Positions 38,255-46,677 of a DNA stretch of 64,000 bases are shown here, one piece after another (within the stretch, counting starts at the first letter, position 1; every line of letters starts with the position of its first letter). A program made the position numbers and the translations under genes. This stretch comes from Algoriphagus sp. TR-M9 (GTDB taxonomy: Bacteria; Bacteroidota; Bacteroidia; Cytophagales; Cyclobacteriaceae). The notes under the pieces were generated by a model. It was not told the DNA's origin and did no database searches. It worked only from the letters and a program-made list of their open reading frames with translations. Where the stretch lies: positions 1,249,001-1,313,000 of the forward strand of contig NZ_CP115160.1 of assembly GCF_027594545.1 (NCBI RefSeq), in the 5' to 3' direction.

Positions 38255-38642
38255 GGAAAATGTAAAATGAAAAAGATCAATTAAAGTTGAAAATAGTACT
38301 TATAAAAATAAAAAGGAACGACTATTTTCTTAAATCTGAAATATGCACTAGGAATTCTTTAGAGCCGCTATTCAACCTATTTTCAGATCCTATTTCTTCC
38401 CTTAGCGTTTTATCCCGGGCATCTCTAGGTTATGTTTTACCTCTACTGGTTTTCTGCTGGAAGAGCGGCTAGACGGTATAGTATTTCTTAGAAAAAGACA
38501 TTTCGGCCTGCCTACCGGCAAAGGAAATTCTTTGGTCACCTTCTATTGAGCGAAACTGAGGTATAGGTTTTTAGATCAGATCAGAAAAGGATTAATGGTA
38601 TGAGTTGGAGTATTTTCTTGCTCCAACTCATATTCAGCAATC
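38255..38642. other. Intergenic region with catalase terminator
   Basis: About 390 bp between the AraC gene start and the catalase stop. It holds the hairpin at 38600-38631, a short GCCTGCCTACCGGCAAA motif near 38509-38522, and presumably the AraC promoter. No ORF is convincing. Confidence 0.45.
38600..38631 (-). terminator. Hairpin downstream of catalase
   Basis: An 11-bp perfect stem, ATGAGTTGGAG (38600-38610) with CTCCAACTCAT (38621-38631), and a 10-nt loop, starting 11 nt after the catalase stop codon on the minus strand. The following sequence is only moderately T-rich, so it may act as a terminator or as a 3' stabilising hairpin. Confidence 0.7.
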
Positions 38643-40769
38643 TTACACAGGTATTTGGTCTGCATCTTTTCTTTCCCAAACTCTATGGGAGGAAATGGAA
38701 TCAATGAAAGATTCAGGATCCTGATTGAACAAAACGCCTTTAGGAAGTTTGTTTTTTGAGGCATAAGTCAAATCCCACAGACTTTCTCCTGTACCGTTGA
38801 TACCAATATACTTGTAGTGCCTATAAGCTTCATCTATGAATCTAATGGCTAAAGAATTATTCTTTAAACTCTGTGTGCTTTTTGATCCGTCAAGTACTAG
38901 AACCGCATCGAACAATACAGAAGTCGTGGTCATTAAGCTATGATCAACTGTGAAGGAACCATCCTCTGACGCGGTGATAGAACCACTATTTGTGCTGATG
39001 ATTTTAGAATCAGCTCCAGCATTTTTAATAGCCGCTTGAAATCCTTTGATTGACTTTTCATCTACACCATCATCTGCCAAAATAGCTATCATCCTTCCTT
39101 GGATCCCTTTTCCTGGCGATGCCATTAAGCTTAACTTTTCTGATTTTTTCAACTTGGTTTTAGCCTCAGTAGGTTGGTAATCACTTGGGTCGGCATCAGC
39201 AGGATAGCTATGATTTAGAGGAGCTTCAGGTTTTTGAATTTCTTTGATGCCAAGCCCTTTGGCCACTTCTTCTGCAAGTGTCTGATCTACATGAGTCAGC
39301 ATTCCTACCATTCGATTTCGGATGGCTTCACTTTTCACTTTGCCCAGTTCGAACTGTAGTGCCTGAATAATGTGATGCTGCTCCACCTCAGTTTGACTAC
39401 TATAAAAAAGCGTAGCTTGACTAAAGTGGTCCATGAAGCTCTTGCTTCTGTTTCTGATTTTATGTCCTTCTATTTTCTCATGGTGAGATACATACCCACC
39501 TTCAGCCATTGAGGCTTGAAATGGACATCCCCCACTTGCCTTGTTTGGATTATACCCCCCTTTACCTTTGTTAATAGTCTGTCTCATAAAGCCTCCTCGT
39601 TGATTGTTATGCACAGGAGTAATAGGGCGGTTGATTGGGATTTCTGCGAAATTGGGACCTCCCAGTCTGGTCAGCTGGGTGTCAGTGTAGGAAAATAACC
39701 TTCCTTGAAGCAAGGGGTCATTTGTGAAATCAATACCCGGTACCACGTGTCCTGGATGAAAAGCCACCTGCTCGGTTTCGGCAAAGAAATTATCAGGATT
39801 GCGGTTGAGTACCATTTTGCCCAGGATCTTCACAGGCACCAATTCTTCAGGAATAAGTTTAGTAGGGTCCAAAAGATCAAAATCGAATTTGTGTTCATCT
39901 TTTTCTTCTACTAGCTGAACTCCTAATTCCCATTCCGGGAAATTCCCATTTTCTATTGATTCCCAAAGGTCTCTGCGATGAAAATCAGGATCCTGACCTG
40001 AAATCTTTTGGGCCTCCTCCCAAATGACGGAATGCGTACCCAACTTTGGTTTCCAATGGAATTTTACAAATACAGATTTTCCTTCCTTATTGATGAAACG
40101 GTACGTATGTACACCAAATCCCTCCATCATGCTGAGACTTCTGGGGAGTGCCCTATCACTCATTACCCACATGATCATGTGCATGCTTTCGGGCATGAGA
40201 GATATAAAATCCCAAAATGTGTCATGAGCCGAGGCGGCTTGGGGAATTTCATTGTCTTGCTCAGGTTTTACTGCATGGATCAAATCAGGGAATTTCATGG
40301 CATCCTGAATAAAAAATACCGGCATATTATTACCTACCAAGTCATAATTCCCTTCTTCAGTATAGAATTTTACAGCAAATCCCCGCACGTCTCGCGCGAG
40401 GTCAGAAGATCCTTTGAATCCTGCCACTGTACTGAATCTGGTAAATACCGGAGTTTTTTTACCTTTCTCTCCGAGAAAACCGGCTTTGGTAATAGAAGAA
40501 AAATCCCCATAACTCTCAAAGTATCCATGGGCTGCTTCCCCTCTGGCATGAACTACTCGCTCTGGTATCCGCTCATGATCAAAATGAGTCATTTTCTCTC
40601 TGAAATGAAAATCTTCTAACAAGGTAGGCCCACGATCCCCGGCAGTCAGTGAATTCTGATCATCATTTACTCGTAAACCCTGATTGTTACTCATTACTTC
40701 CCCGCTGCTATCTTCAGTATTCATGTGAAGATCATCGCTTTTGGCATTTTCTGGTTTGTTCTCTTTCAT
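38643..40769 (-). CDS. katE: Large-subunit monofunctional catalase (HPII type)
   Basis: 708 residues, the length of clade 2 catalases. The catalytic His is in [12 protein letters not shown] (His74), the distal Asn in [11 protein letters not shown] (about 147-148), and the proximal haem Tyr in [14 protein letters not shown] (about residue 360). After the core (about 45-540), a C-terminal DJ-1/GATase-like domain (about 570-690: [20 protein letters not shown]) is typical of HPII. It breaks down H2O2 in the cytoplasm, usually in stationary phase or stress. Monocistronic. Confidence 0.95.
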   Translation of the reverse strand: MKENKPENAKSDDLHMNTEDSSGEVMSNNQGLRVNDDQNSLTAGDRGPTLLEDFHFREKMTHFDHERIPERVVHARGEAAHGYFESYGDFSSITKAGFLGEKGKKTPVFTRFSTVAGFKGSSDLARDVRGFAVKFYTEEGNYDLVGNNMPVFFIQDAMKFPDLIHAVKPEQDNEIPQAASAHDTFWDFISLMPESMHMIMWVMSDRALPRSLSMMEGFGVHTYRFINKEGKSVFVKFHWKPKLGTHSVIWEEAQKISGQDPDFHRRDLWESIENGNFPEWELGVQLVEEKDEHKFDFDLLDPTKLIPEELVPVKILGKMVLNRNPDNFFAETEQVAFHPGHVVPGIDFTNDPLLQGRLFSYTDTQLTRLGGPNFAEIPINRPITPVHNNQRGGFMRQTINKGKGGYNPNKASGGCPFQASMAEGGYVSHHEKIEGHKIRNRSKSFMDHFSQATLFYSSQTEVEQHHIIQALQFELGKVKSEAIRNRMVGMLTHVDQTLAEEVAKGLGIKEIQKPEAPLNHSYPADADPSDYQPTEAKTKLKKSEKLSLMASPGKGIQGRMIAILADDGVDEKSIKGFQAAIKNAGADSKIISTNSGSITASEDGSFTVDHSLMTTTSVLFDAVLVLDGSKSTQSLKNNSLAIRFIDEAYRHYKYIGINGTGESLWDLTYASKNKLPKGVLFNQDPESFIDSISSHRVWERKDADQIPV

Positions 40770-41215
40770 GGTAATTAAATTTTAGTGGTTTGGTGTACCT
40801 CTCACTAATAACATTCCATAACTATAATTTTTAATTAGTGACAGCATCCAAAAAAAGAAGCCTGATCTATGGGATCGTAGATCGCAGCTTTTCCAATAGG
40901 CTTTATGACTGATTTAGGAAGGGTTACTTTTTCTTTAAGGTAAAAAAAGGGAAAAGTGACTGCCTTTTTATGGGCAAAAAATCTCTTAATTATTGATTTG
41001 TGAATTTTCTCCTACTTTATTATCAATTTATGTCGAAGTGCTGTTTGTCTTCTTTTTTCCTCATACTGAGTAATTTATTTAAGAAGCATCATTTCACGCT
41101 TTTGAATTCAGAGTTACTTTATTAAAGCAAAAAGCACAATAACAGGGTCCCTAGGTTAAGGAATCAATATAGATTTTAAGCACTTGGCAATAGGGAAAGG
41201 GAAAACAGGAAAATT
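40770..41215. other. Intergenic region upstream of catalase
   Basis: About 450 bp between the catalase start and the lipid-kinase stop. It holds the catalase promoter (no clear consensus seen) and the hairpin at 40851-40903. Confidence 0.4.
40851..40903 (-). terminator. Candidate terminator between lipid kinase and catalase
   Basis: An outer 6-bp stem AAGCCT/AGGCTT (40858-40863 with 40898-40903) encloses an inner hairpin GATCTA/TAGATC (40864-40869 with 40878-40883). The minus strand continues into seven T residues (40850-40856 A-run). It lies over 300 nt from the lipid-kinase stop, so assignment to that gene is uncertain. Confidence 0.4.
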
Positions 41216-42100
41216 TTAATTTTGCAAGATTTTCAATTGCCCTTTGGCAAGAGTCACTTTGACCTCAGGCACGCCTTCATAAAGCGTACTGTGCTGCATC
41301 AGATCATCATCCACATGAAATGGAAGCTGAGACTGGACTTTGATTTTTTTTGCTTTTAAAGTTTGAAATGGGCTAGGGGAGAAGGCCTTCTTTTGAGCCT
41401 TTAAAAATTCCTTCAACTCTGATTTTTGACTTTTTTTCACCAGCATAATATCCAGATATTTATCACTGTGGTCTGCATCTGGCGCAAGCGCTAGTTGAGG
41501 ACCAAGCCTTCTGGTGTTCATGATCTCTACCCAAATATATTTACCAGAGTAATCTTCACCATCTAGCTCTATTTGGTATTCATTTACAGGGAGTTTATCT
41601 GGGAGTTTTTTGAGATTCTTTAAGCCAAAATCCACTTTGGAGGTACTATCCTTTACCTTCTTTTCATCCCGCTCGATCTGCAAAAGCAAGGCAGTAAAAA
41701 TTCCCCATCCTATGCCTTCTATAAACCAACCAGTTTTTTCAGGGGTTTCATATTTCCCGATGCTTAAGTAATGAAATTTCTTTTGCTCAAATTTCTTGAC
41801 CAGATTTTCATAATCTGAAGTCAGGCCAAGGCTGCAGGCTATATTATTGGCGTTGCCATAGGGCAGGATAGCAATGGGGATATTGGTATCTCGTATTTCA
41901 AGTAAAATTTTTTCTACTGTACCATCTCCACCTGCGATGATGATCAGGTCAAAAATCAGGTCGAATACCTTTTCGAATTTTTCTTCGGTGGTATTTTGTG
42001 CTAGCACTCTAGCTCCTTGATTTTCCAGTGATGAAATTATTTTTCCTAAAGGAAAATCCTCTTCTCCTGCGGTTGGATTATATAATAGAATGATCTTCAT
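41216..42100 (-). CDS. Diacylglycerol kinase-family lipid kinase (YegS-like)
   Basis: 294 residues from the ATG at 42100 (MKIILLYNPTAGEEDFPLGK); a longer frame from 42142 would put 14 unlikely residues in front. The nucleotide-binding motif LLYNPTAG is at the very start and the catalytic GGDGT is at about residues 54-58 (IIAGGDGTVEKIL), followed by ILPYGNANNIACSLG. These match the DAGK catalytic domain. The C-terminal beta domain ends with HVDDDLMQHS. It should phosphorylate a lipid alcohol at the membrane face; the true substrate is unknown. Divergent from surE, with a 66-bp shared promoter region. Confidence 0.9.
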   Translation of the reverse strand: MKIILLYNPTAGEEDFPLGKIISSLENQGARVLAQNTTEEKFEKVFDLIFDLIIIAGGDGTVEKILLEIRDTNIPIAILPYGNANNIACSLGLTSDYENLVKKFEQKKFHYLSIGKYETPEKTGWFIEGIGWGIFTALLLQIERDEKKVKDSTSKVDFGLKNLKKLPDKLPVNEYQIELDGEDYSGKYIWVEIMNTRRLGPQLALAPDADHSDKYLDIMLVKKSQKSELKEFLKAQKKAFSPSPFQTLKAKKIKVQSQLPFHVDDDLMQHSTLYEGVPEVKVTLAKGQLKILQN

Positions 42101-42166
42101 TTTTGAATATGTATAAAAGTCCTGCTTAGTATTTGCATACAAAAAGAGTGACTAAACTATTTGACT

Positions 42167-42910
42167 ATGAAAATTTTGATCACAAATGATGATGGGATTT
42201 ATAGCCCGGGAATATTAGAATTGGCAGAAGTGGCGTCTGAATTCGGAGAGGTGAGAATAGTAGCTCCGGATGTGGAGCAGTCTTCGATGGGGCATGCAGT
42301 GACTGCCACTAGGCCTCTATCTTACAAAAGAACACACGTTGGAGATTTTGATGCGTACCGAGTAAATGGTACTCCGGCAGACTGCGTGTCGCTGGGCAGC
42401 TTTCACTGGGATAAAGTAGATGTAGTGCTCTCTGGAATCAATTTAGGCCCCAATCTAGGTAACTCCATGTGGCATTCCGGTACTCTCGCTGGAGCTAAAC
42501 AGGCTGCCTTATTGGGAATCAAAGGAATAGCTTTCAGTACTCCCACTCAAACAGAGGAATATGATTTTTCGAAAATGAGACCTTACACCAGGCAGGTATT
42601 GGACTACTTGATCTCTGAGGATGGTCCCAAGCTCGTCAATGTCAATTTTCCTTTCGCTCCAAAAGGTATTATGTGGACCAGACAGTCAGTCCGACAGTAT
42701 GATGGATTAGTCAAGCCTTCTGAGGATCCTATGGGTAGAAAACATTTTTGGTTTACAGTAGTGCCACTTGAAAACCCCGATGAGGGAACAGACCGGTACG
42801 CAATTGAAAACGATTTAGTCTCCATGACTCCCTTAAGTCTTGACCTCACTGATGAGAATCAACTAAAAAAACTGACTAGCCTGAATATGTTCAGCCAAAA
42901 ACAAATTTAG
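42167..42910 (+). CDS. surE: 5'/3'-nucleotidase SurE
   Basis: 247 residues from the ATG at 42167 (a TTG at 42161 is two codons earlier). The metal-binding ILITNDDGIYSPGI with the paired Asp, followed by VEQSSMGHAVTATRPLSY, NGTPADCVSLG and GINLGPNLGNSMWHSGTLAG, are the hallmark motifs of SurE phosphatases. It removes phosphate from nucleoside monophosphates in the cytoplasm. It is usually a housekeeping or stationary-phase survival gene. Single gene; a bidirectional terminator follows. Confidence 0.96.
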   Translation: MKILITNDDGIYSPGILELAEVASEFGEVRIVAPDVEQSSMGHAVTATRPLSYKRTHVGDFDAYRVNGTPADCVSLGSFHWDKVDVVLSGINLGPNLGNSMWHSGTLAGAKQAALLGIKGIAFSTPTQTEEYDFSKMRPYTRQVLDYLISEDGPKLVNVNFPFAPKGIMWTRQSVRQYDGLVKPSEDPMGRKHFWFTVVPLENPDEGTDRYAIENDLVSMTPLSLDLTDENQLKKLTSLNMFSQKQI

Positions 42911-43009
42911 AAATCCCTATGTTTTGGGGTGTTTTTTTCCTTTTATATGGAAGGACCGCTACAGGTGTTTTGTGTGTCGGTGATTTTTACAAACAGATAA
43001 ATATAATTT

Positions 43010-43040
43010 GGGAGATAAAAGTCCAAGGCTTTTATCTCCC
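43010..43040. terminator. Bidirectional terminator between surE and the SDR gene
   Basis: A perfect 12-bp stem, GGGAGATAAAAG (43010-43021) with CTTTTATCTCCC (43029-43040), and a 7-nt loop, followed by TTTTATTT on the plus strand. It lies between convergent genes (stops at 42910 and 43053) and is suited to serve both. Confidence 0.88.
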
Positions 43041-43052
43041 TTTTATTTGGTA

Positions 43053-43901
43053 TTAACCTCCTACTACTTCTCCTCCATTGACATGTATAAACTGACCTGT
43101 GATATATGAACTGTCTTCACTTGCCAGGAAAACATAAGCAGGGCCTACTTCGCTGGGTTGTCCAGCTCTACCAAGTGCGGTATCCTGTCCAAATTTTTCT
43201 ACATCGTCAAAGGTTGCCGGTATCAATGGCGTCCAGATCGGTCCCGGAGCTACCCCATTGACTCTGATTTTATCTTTTGCTGCCATAAGAGCAAGAGATC
43301 TGGTAAATCCTACTATAGCGCCTTTAGTACTCGCATAATCAACGAGATGCTCACTACCACGATAAGTAGTCACAGAGCTGGTATTGATGATAGTATCTCC
43401 TTCTTTGAAGTGGTCTAAGGCCAGCTTGGAGAGATGAAAAAATGAAAAGATATTGGTCTCAAAGGTTTCCTGCAGCTGTTTTTTGGAAATTTTCTGAAGG
43501 GCATCCTGAGGATGCTGCACAGCAGCGTTGTTTACCAAAATATTCAAGCCGCCTAGTTGCTCTTTGGTTTCTTTGATCGCTTTTTTGCAAAAGGATTCGG
43601 ACTTTAAATCACCTTTGATTAAATGGCATTGATGTCCTTCCTTTTCGACTAGCCTCTGCGTCTCTTTTGCATCTTTATCTTCGCTGAGGTAGACTATTGC
43701 TACATCAGCACCTTCACGAGCAAAATAAACGGCTACGCTTCGGCCTATTCCACTATCACCCCCGGTGATTAAGGCTTTTTTTCCCTTTAATTTGCCCGCT
43801 CCTTTATAGCCTTTTCTGATCACCTCCGGTTCGGGTTTCATCTTACTTTGCTGTCCGGGAAGGGACTGCTTTTGTGCTTTAAATTCTGTTGGTTTAGTCA
43901 T
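43053..43901 (-). CDS. SDR oxidoreductase, GSP39/YghA type
   Basis: 282 residues. A 40-residue N-terminal extension rich in Lys and Gln (KAQKQSLPGQQSKMKPEPE) is typical of the YghA/YdaD (GSP39) branch. The NAD(P) motif is KALITGGDSGIGRSVA (about 40-55), then LVNNAAVQHPQ (about 126-136), the catalytic YASTK (about 189-193) and VNGVAPGPIWTPL. Members act on sugars or aldehydes under osmotic or stationary stress. It lies 65 nt downstream of a small stress-type gene, and both could be co-expressed. Confidence 0.93.
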   Translation of the reverse strand: MTKPTEFKAQKQSLPGQQSKMKPEPEVIRKGYKGAGKLKGKKALITGGDSGIGRSVAVYFAREGADVAIVYLSEDKDAKETQRLVEKEGHQCHLIKGDLKSESFCKKAIKETKEQLGGLNILVNNAAVQHPQDALQKISKKQLQETFETNIFSFFHLSKLALDHFKEGDTIINTSSVTTYRGSEHLVDYASTKGAIVGFTRSLALMAAKDKIRVNGVAPGPIWTPLIPATFDDVEKFGQDTALGRAGQPSEVGPAYVFLASEDSSYITGQFIHVNGGEVVGG

Positions 43902-43966
43902 GGTTTATGTGGTTTTAGGTTTTGAAAATTGCCTGACATCACTTTAGCAATGCCGACTTGATTAAA

Positions 43967-44215
43967 TTAGGAGTTCCTTAGCGCTCGAATCAATCCATCT
44001 TTGCTCATTTTACTTCTACCTTCGATTCCAACTTCTTTGGCTTTGTCATACAATTCCTTTTTGCTTCGCTCATCGTATTTTTCGGCTTTGCCACCTTTTT
44101 TACCCGAGTTGGGGTCATTTGCGATCCTTGCCGCTTTCTGCTTACTCATTCCTTCTTTCAATAATGCCTCGTATTTTTCATCATTTTTGATGCTTGGGCC
44201 GTGGTTCTTTGTCAT
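43967..44215 (-). CDS. Small basic Rho-N-like protein (DUF7218 type)
   Basis: 82 residues, strongly basic. An N-terminal KYEALLKEGMSKQKAARIAN helix pair is followed by a GKKGGKAEKYDERSKKELYD linker and a small Rho-termination-factor-N-like/SAP-like helical unit (LYDKAKEVGIEGRSKMSKD, then LIRALRN). Such proteins are common in stress-gene clusters and probably bind nucleic acid. It is 65 nt upstream of the GSP39-type SDR gene on the same strand, so the two may form one operon. Confidence 0.8.
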   Translation of the reverse strand: MTKNHGPSIKNDEKYEALLKEGMSKQKAARIANDPNSGKKGGKAEKYDERSKKELYDKAKEVGIEGRSKMSKDGLIRALRNS

Positions 44216-44516
44216 GACGTTGTGGTTTAAATGTGTAAATGCTTGATTTTGAACTCTTCCAATTGATTAGCTATTCGCCAAAATCATTAATAGTCTGAGT
44301 ATTAGTCCAAAAAAAACGCCGAGATAGGTAGCCAAGGGAATATTATTTGAATTGGCTTTGAAACATTAAATACCTCCAACCCTAACGGATAAACCCCATG
44401 AAATCGAGCATGTCCGAAGCGACACACAGAGGGATGATTATCTCCCGGGCGAGATTCCATCCCGTTTCCTTCGTCACGGGACAGGTTATGGCCTTTAAAA
44501 GACAAATCATAAACAC
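44216..44516. other. Divergent promoter region of mscL and the Rho-N-like gene
   Basis: About 300 bp. It contains a GC-rich block near 44380-44490 with CCCG-type inverted segments (for example CATCCCGT...ACGGGAC near 44457-44483), unlike the surrounding AT-rich DNA. Its role is unknown. Confidence 0.4.
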
Positions 44517-44972
44517 ATGAAATTTAAGATTATTCAAGAGTTTAAAGAGTTTGCCATTAAGGGCAATATGATCGACATCGCCATTGGGGTGATCATCGGT
44601 ACCGCTTTCAATAAAGTGGTGGATGTACTGGTCCAAGAAATATTTCTGCCACCGCTTTCCTTTCTCACCAACGGCATTAATTGGGAAAACAAGAAGATTG
44701 TTTTACGTGAAGCAGTGACTATAGAAGGTGTTACCCACCCGGAAGAAATAGCTATAGGGTATGGAAAACTATTAGAGGCTACTGTAGATTTTTTAATCAT
44801 AGGTTTTACTATTTTCCTTGTGGTCAAGCTGATGAATGCTATAAGGAAAAAGGCAGAAGATCCTAAAAATCAGGAAGTAGTCACTCCTAAAAATATTGAG
44901 CTACTGAGCAAAATTTCCGATTTGATGGAAAAGCAGGTCCAACTATTAGAAGAACAAAAGCCTAAACAATAA
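44517..44972 (+). CDS. mscL: Large-conductance mechanosensitive channel
   Basis: 151 residues with the standard MscL layout: amphipathic N-terminal helix (IIQEFKEFAIKGNMIDIAIG), TM1 with the gate motif AIGVIIGTAFNKVV, periplasmic loop, TM2 (VDFLIIGFTIFLVVKLMNA), and a cytoplasmic helix with Lys/Glu-rich tail. It forms a homopentameric pore that opens when the membrane is stretched and lets solutes out during hypo-osmotic shock. The ATG is preceded by AT-rich sequence only. Adjacent stress genes fit the role. Confidence 0.95.
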   Translation: MKFKIIQEFKEFAIKGNMIDIAIGVIIGTAFNKVVDVLVQEIFLPPLSFLTNGINWENKKIVLREAVTIEGVTHPEEIAIGYGKLLEATVDFLIIGFTIFLVVKLMNAIRKKAEDPKNQEVVTPKNIELLSKISDLMEKQVQLLEEQKPKQ

Positions 44973-45003
44973 AAAAGAGACTGTCTCAAAAGGACAGTCT
45001 CTT
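44973..45003. terminator. Bidirectional terminator between mscL and the GH144-type gene
   Basis: An 11-bp perfect stem, AAGAGACTGTC (44975-44985) with GACAGTCTCTT (44993-45003), and a 7-nt loop. It directly follows the mscL stop codon, and the A-run at 44971-44976 gives a T-run on the minus strand. The convergent gene ends at 45018. Confidence 0.9.
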
Positions 45004-45017
45004 ATTATGATTTATGA

Positions 45018-46604
45018 TTATTTTAAATCAGGGGCAGGTACTTGGAATCCCAATTTCTTCAAACCTTCCTGAATCTCTGGTGCTCCCATAAATAATCTCC
45101 ACCCCAGACCTGTTCTATAATTCTCTATCATCGCCACCATAGGACCTTGATCAATTGCCAGGTATCGGGTAGGGAAGTAGTCGTGCTCTGGGCTCATGGC
45201 ATCATAGAAACCGTATCGGCCAAGTACTTTTTTACCATAATTGTAATAAAGATTTTTGATCACTTTTATGGATTCCTTTGGAGTGTATGGGATGGAGGAA
45301 ATAGCTGCAGTAGGAGAGATTACTCCGGTGTCATTTCTTGGAAAATGTGCATTGTAACCGTTGATAGAATAGGAGGCGGTAAGTCCCCAGAGATCTTCTC
45401 CATAACCAGAATATCCGTTGGGATTTTCCACTGCATGTGCCCGATTGATCAACGTGTGGTTGGTGTTCAACTTTTGATAATCTGCGTACTGATCCGAGAG
45501 TCCCATAGGATTCAAACCCAGATAGGAATAGTGAGCCCAGAAAAGTGGCCCGCCTTTTTCTTCTGCGCCGTTATGTTTTAGAATCAAGTCATATCCAAAA
45601 GCTTCCTTGTCTGATTTGATTCCTCCGCTTCTTGCCCAGCCTTTGTGATATGCTGCCGTATCTATGGTGTGCGTAGGAGAGGATGCCGCTAGAACATATG
45701 TGATCAAGCACTCATTGTATCCTTCCAGAGGAAAGTTCATGTCCCAGGCATACTCCGGTGACCAGTGCCAATACAGCACATCCTGCCCATCTCGTGTGTA
45801 CCAAGTCCAGTCCATATCCTTCCAGAGTTGATCTATACGCTGCGCAATAGCTTTTTGTCTATCATCTCCATCTTTGAAATACTCCCGTACTGCGATAAGA
45901 CCTTGCATCAAAAAGGCTGATTCTACCAGATCTCCCCCATTATCTTTCTGTCCAAAAGGCTGGACTTTTCCTGTCTGTCCATTGATCCAATGCGGCCAAA
46001 CTCCTTTGAATTTGTCTGCTTTTTCCAGGAACCCTACTATTTTTTCAAATCTTGCTACGCCTTGCTCCTTAGAAATCCAGCCTCTTCCCATTCCAGCGAT
46101 CAATCCAAAAATCCCCATTCCTGATCCACCTGTGGTCACTACATGAGCATCGTTTTGCGGATATTCTCCGTCTATGTGTATCCGCTCAGGAGCTAGACCC
46201 GAATTTGGTTCTGCTCCATCCCAGAAGTATCGGAATGTATAAAACTCCACCATGTCCAGAAGTTCTTCATCGGTCATCTTGTGTGTTTTGGTTGCAGCTC
46301 TTCCAACGATGGTAGAATCCTCACCAGAATAAGCTCGGATCTCGTAATTCAGATCCAACTCCATCCCAAGGTCATTTACAAAATCCAGGTAAAGGGTGTC
46401 TTCCAACACAGCCCGTCTCGTATAGTGATCATCATCCATACTTACCCAAACTCCATAGGAATCTGCCTCTGGGCTTTTGTCCCAAGAGAGTTCCACATGG
46501 ATATCGTATGGGGTGGCTTTGATGGTATTAGATTTTTCTTCTGCTTTTTGGCAGGCAAAAGAGAGTGCGGCTATCGCGATAAATTGGAGAGAGTAGTATT
46601 TCAT
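45018..46604 (-). CDS. GH144-type (glucoamylase-like, PF10091) beta-1,2-glucanase lipoprotein
   Basis: 528 residues; lipobox (LSFAC, Cys18) marks a surface or periplasmic lipoprotein. A fibronectin-III-like domain (about 30-105: IHVELSWDKSPEADSYGVWV) precedes an (alpha/alpha)6-barrel glycosidase: TFRYFWDGAEPNSGLAPE, TTGGSGMGIFGLIAGMGRG, LMQGLIAVREYFKDGD, YNECLITYVLAASSPTH, FWAHYSYLGLNP and YGFYDAMSPEHDYFPTRYLA. These match PF10091, whose characterised GH144 members hydrolyse beta-1,2-glucan. It is last in the PUL, 73 nt after SusD. Substrate by family, not proven. Confidence 0.9.
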   Translation of the reverse strand: MKYYSLQFIAIAALSFACQKAEEKSNTIKATPYDIHVELSWDKSPEADSYGVWVSMDDDHYTRRAVLEDTLYLDFVNDLGMELDLNYEIRAYSGEDSTIVGRAATKTHKMTDEELLDMVEFYTFRYFWDGAEPNSGLAPERIHIDGEYPQNDAHVVTTGGSGMGIFGLIAGMGRGWISKEQGVARFEKIVGFLEKADKFKGVWPHWINGQTGKVQPFGQKDNGGDLVESAFLMQGLIAVREYFKDGDDRQKAIAQRIDQLWKDMDWTWYTRDGQDVLYWHWSPEYAWDMNFPLEGYNECLITYVLAASSPTHTIDTAAYHKGWARSGGIKSDKEAFGYDLILKHNGAEEKGGPLFWAHYSYLGLNPMGLSDQYADYQKLNTNHTLINRAHAVENPNGYSGYGEDLWGLTASYSINGYNAHFPRNDTGVISPTAAISSIPYTPKESIKVIKNLYYNYGKKVLGRYGFYDAMSPEHDYFPTRYLAIDQGPMVAMIENYRTGLGWRLFMGAPEIQEGLKKLGFQVPAPDLK

Positions 46605-46638
46605 AGCTTAAAAATTGGGTGAGATTTAGAAATAAAGA

Positions 46639-46670
46639 AGACTCCCGCCACAGCAAGTAAACGGGAGTCT
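46639..46670 (-). terminator. Hairpin between SusD and the glucanase gene
   Basis: A 9-bp stem, AGACTCCCG (46639-46647) with CGGGAGTCT (46662-46670), starting 7 nt after the SusD stop. The minus strand continues TCTTTATTT. It is probably a partial terminator or a processing/stabilising site that lowers enzyme relative to SusCD expression. Confidence 0.6.
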
Positions 46671-46677
46671 AAGGGGA

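Noticed and set aside
40008..40619. 203-codon plus-strand ORF opposite the catalase
   Set aside because: It is fully antisense to the conserved catalase core, where all active-site motifs are intact; its translation is rich in rare patterns and unlike any protein.
45147..46622. Plus-strand ORFs opposite the glucanase
   Set aside because: They are antisense shadows of a complete PF10091 protein.
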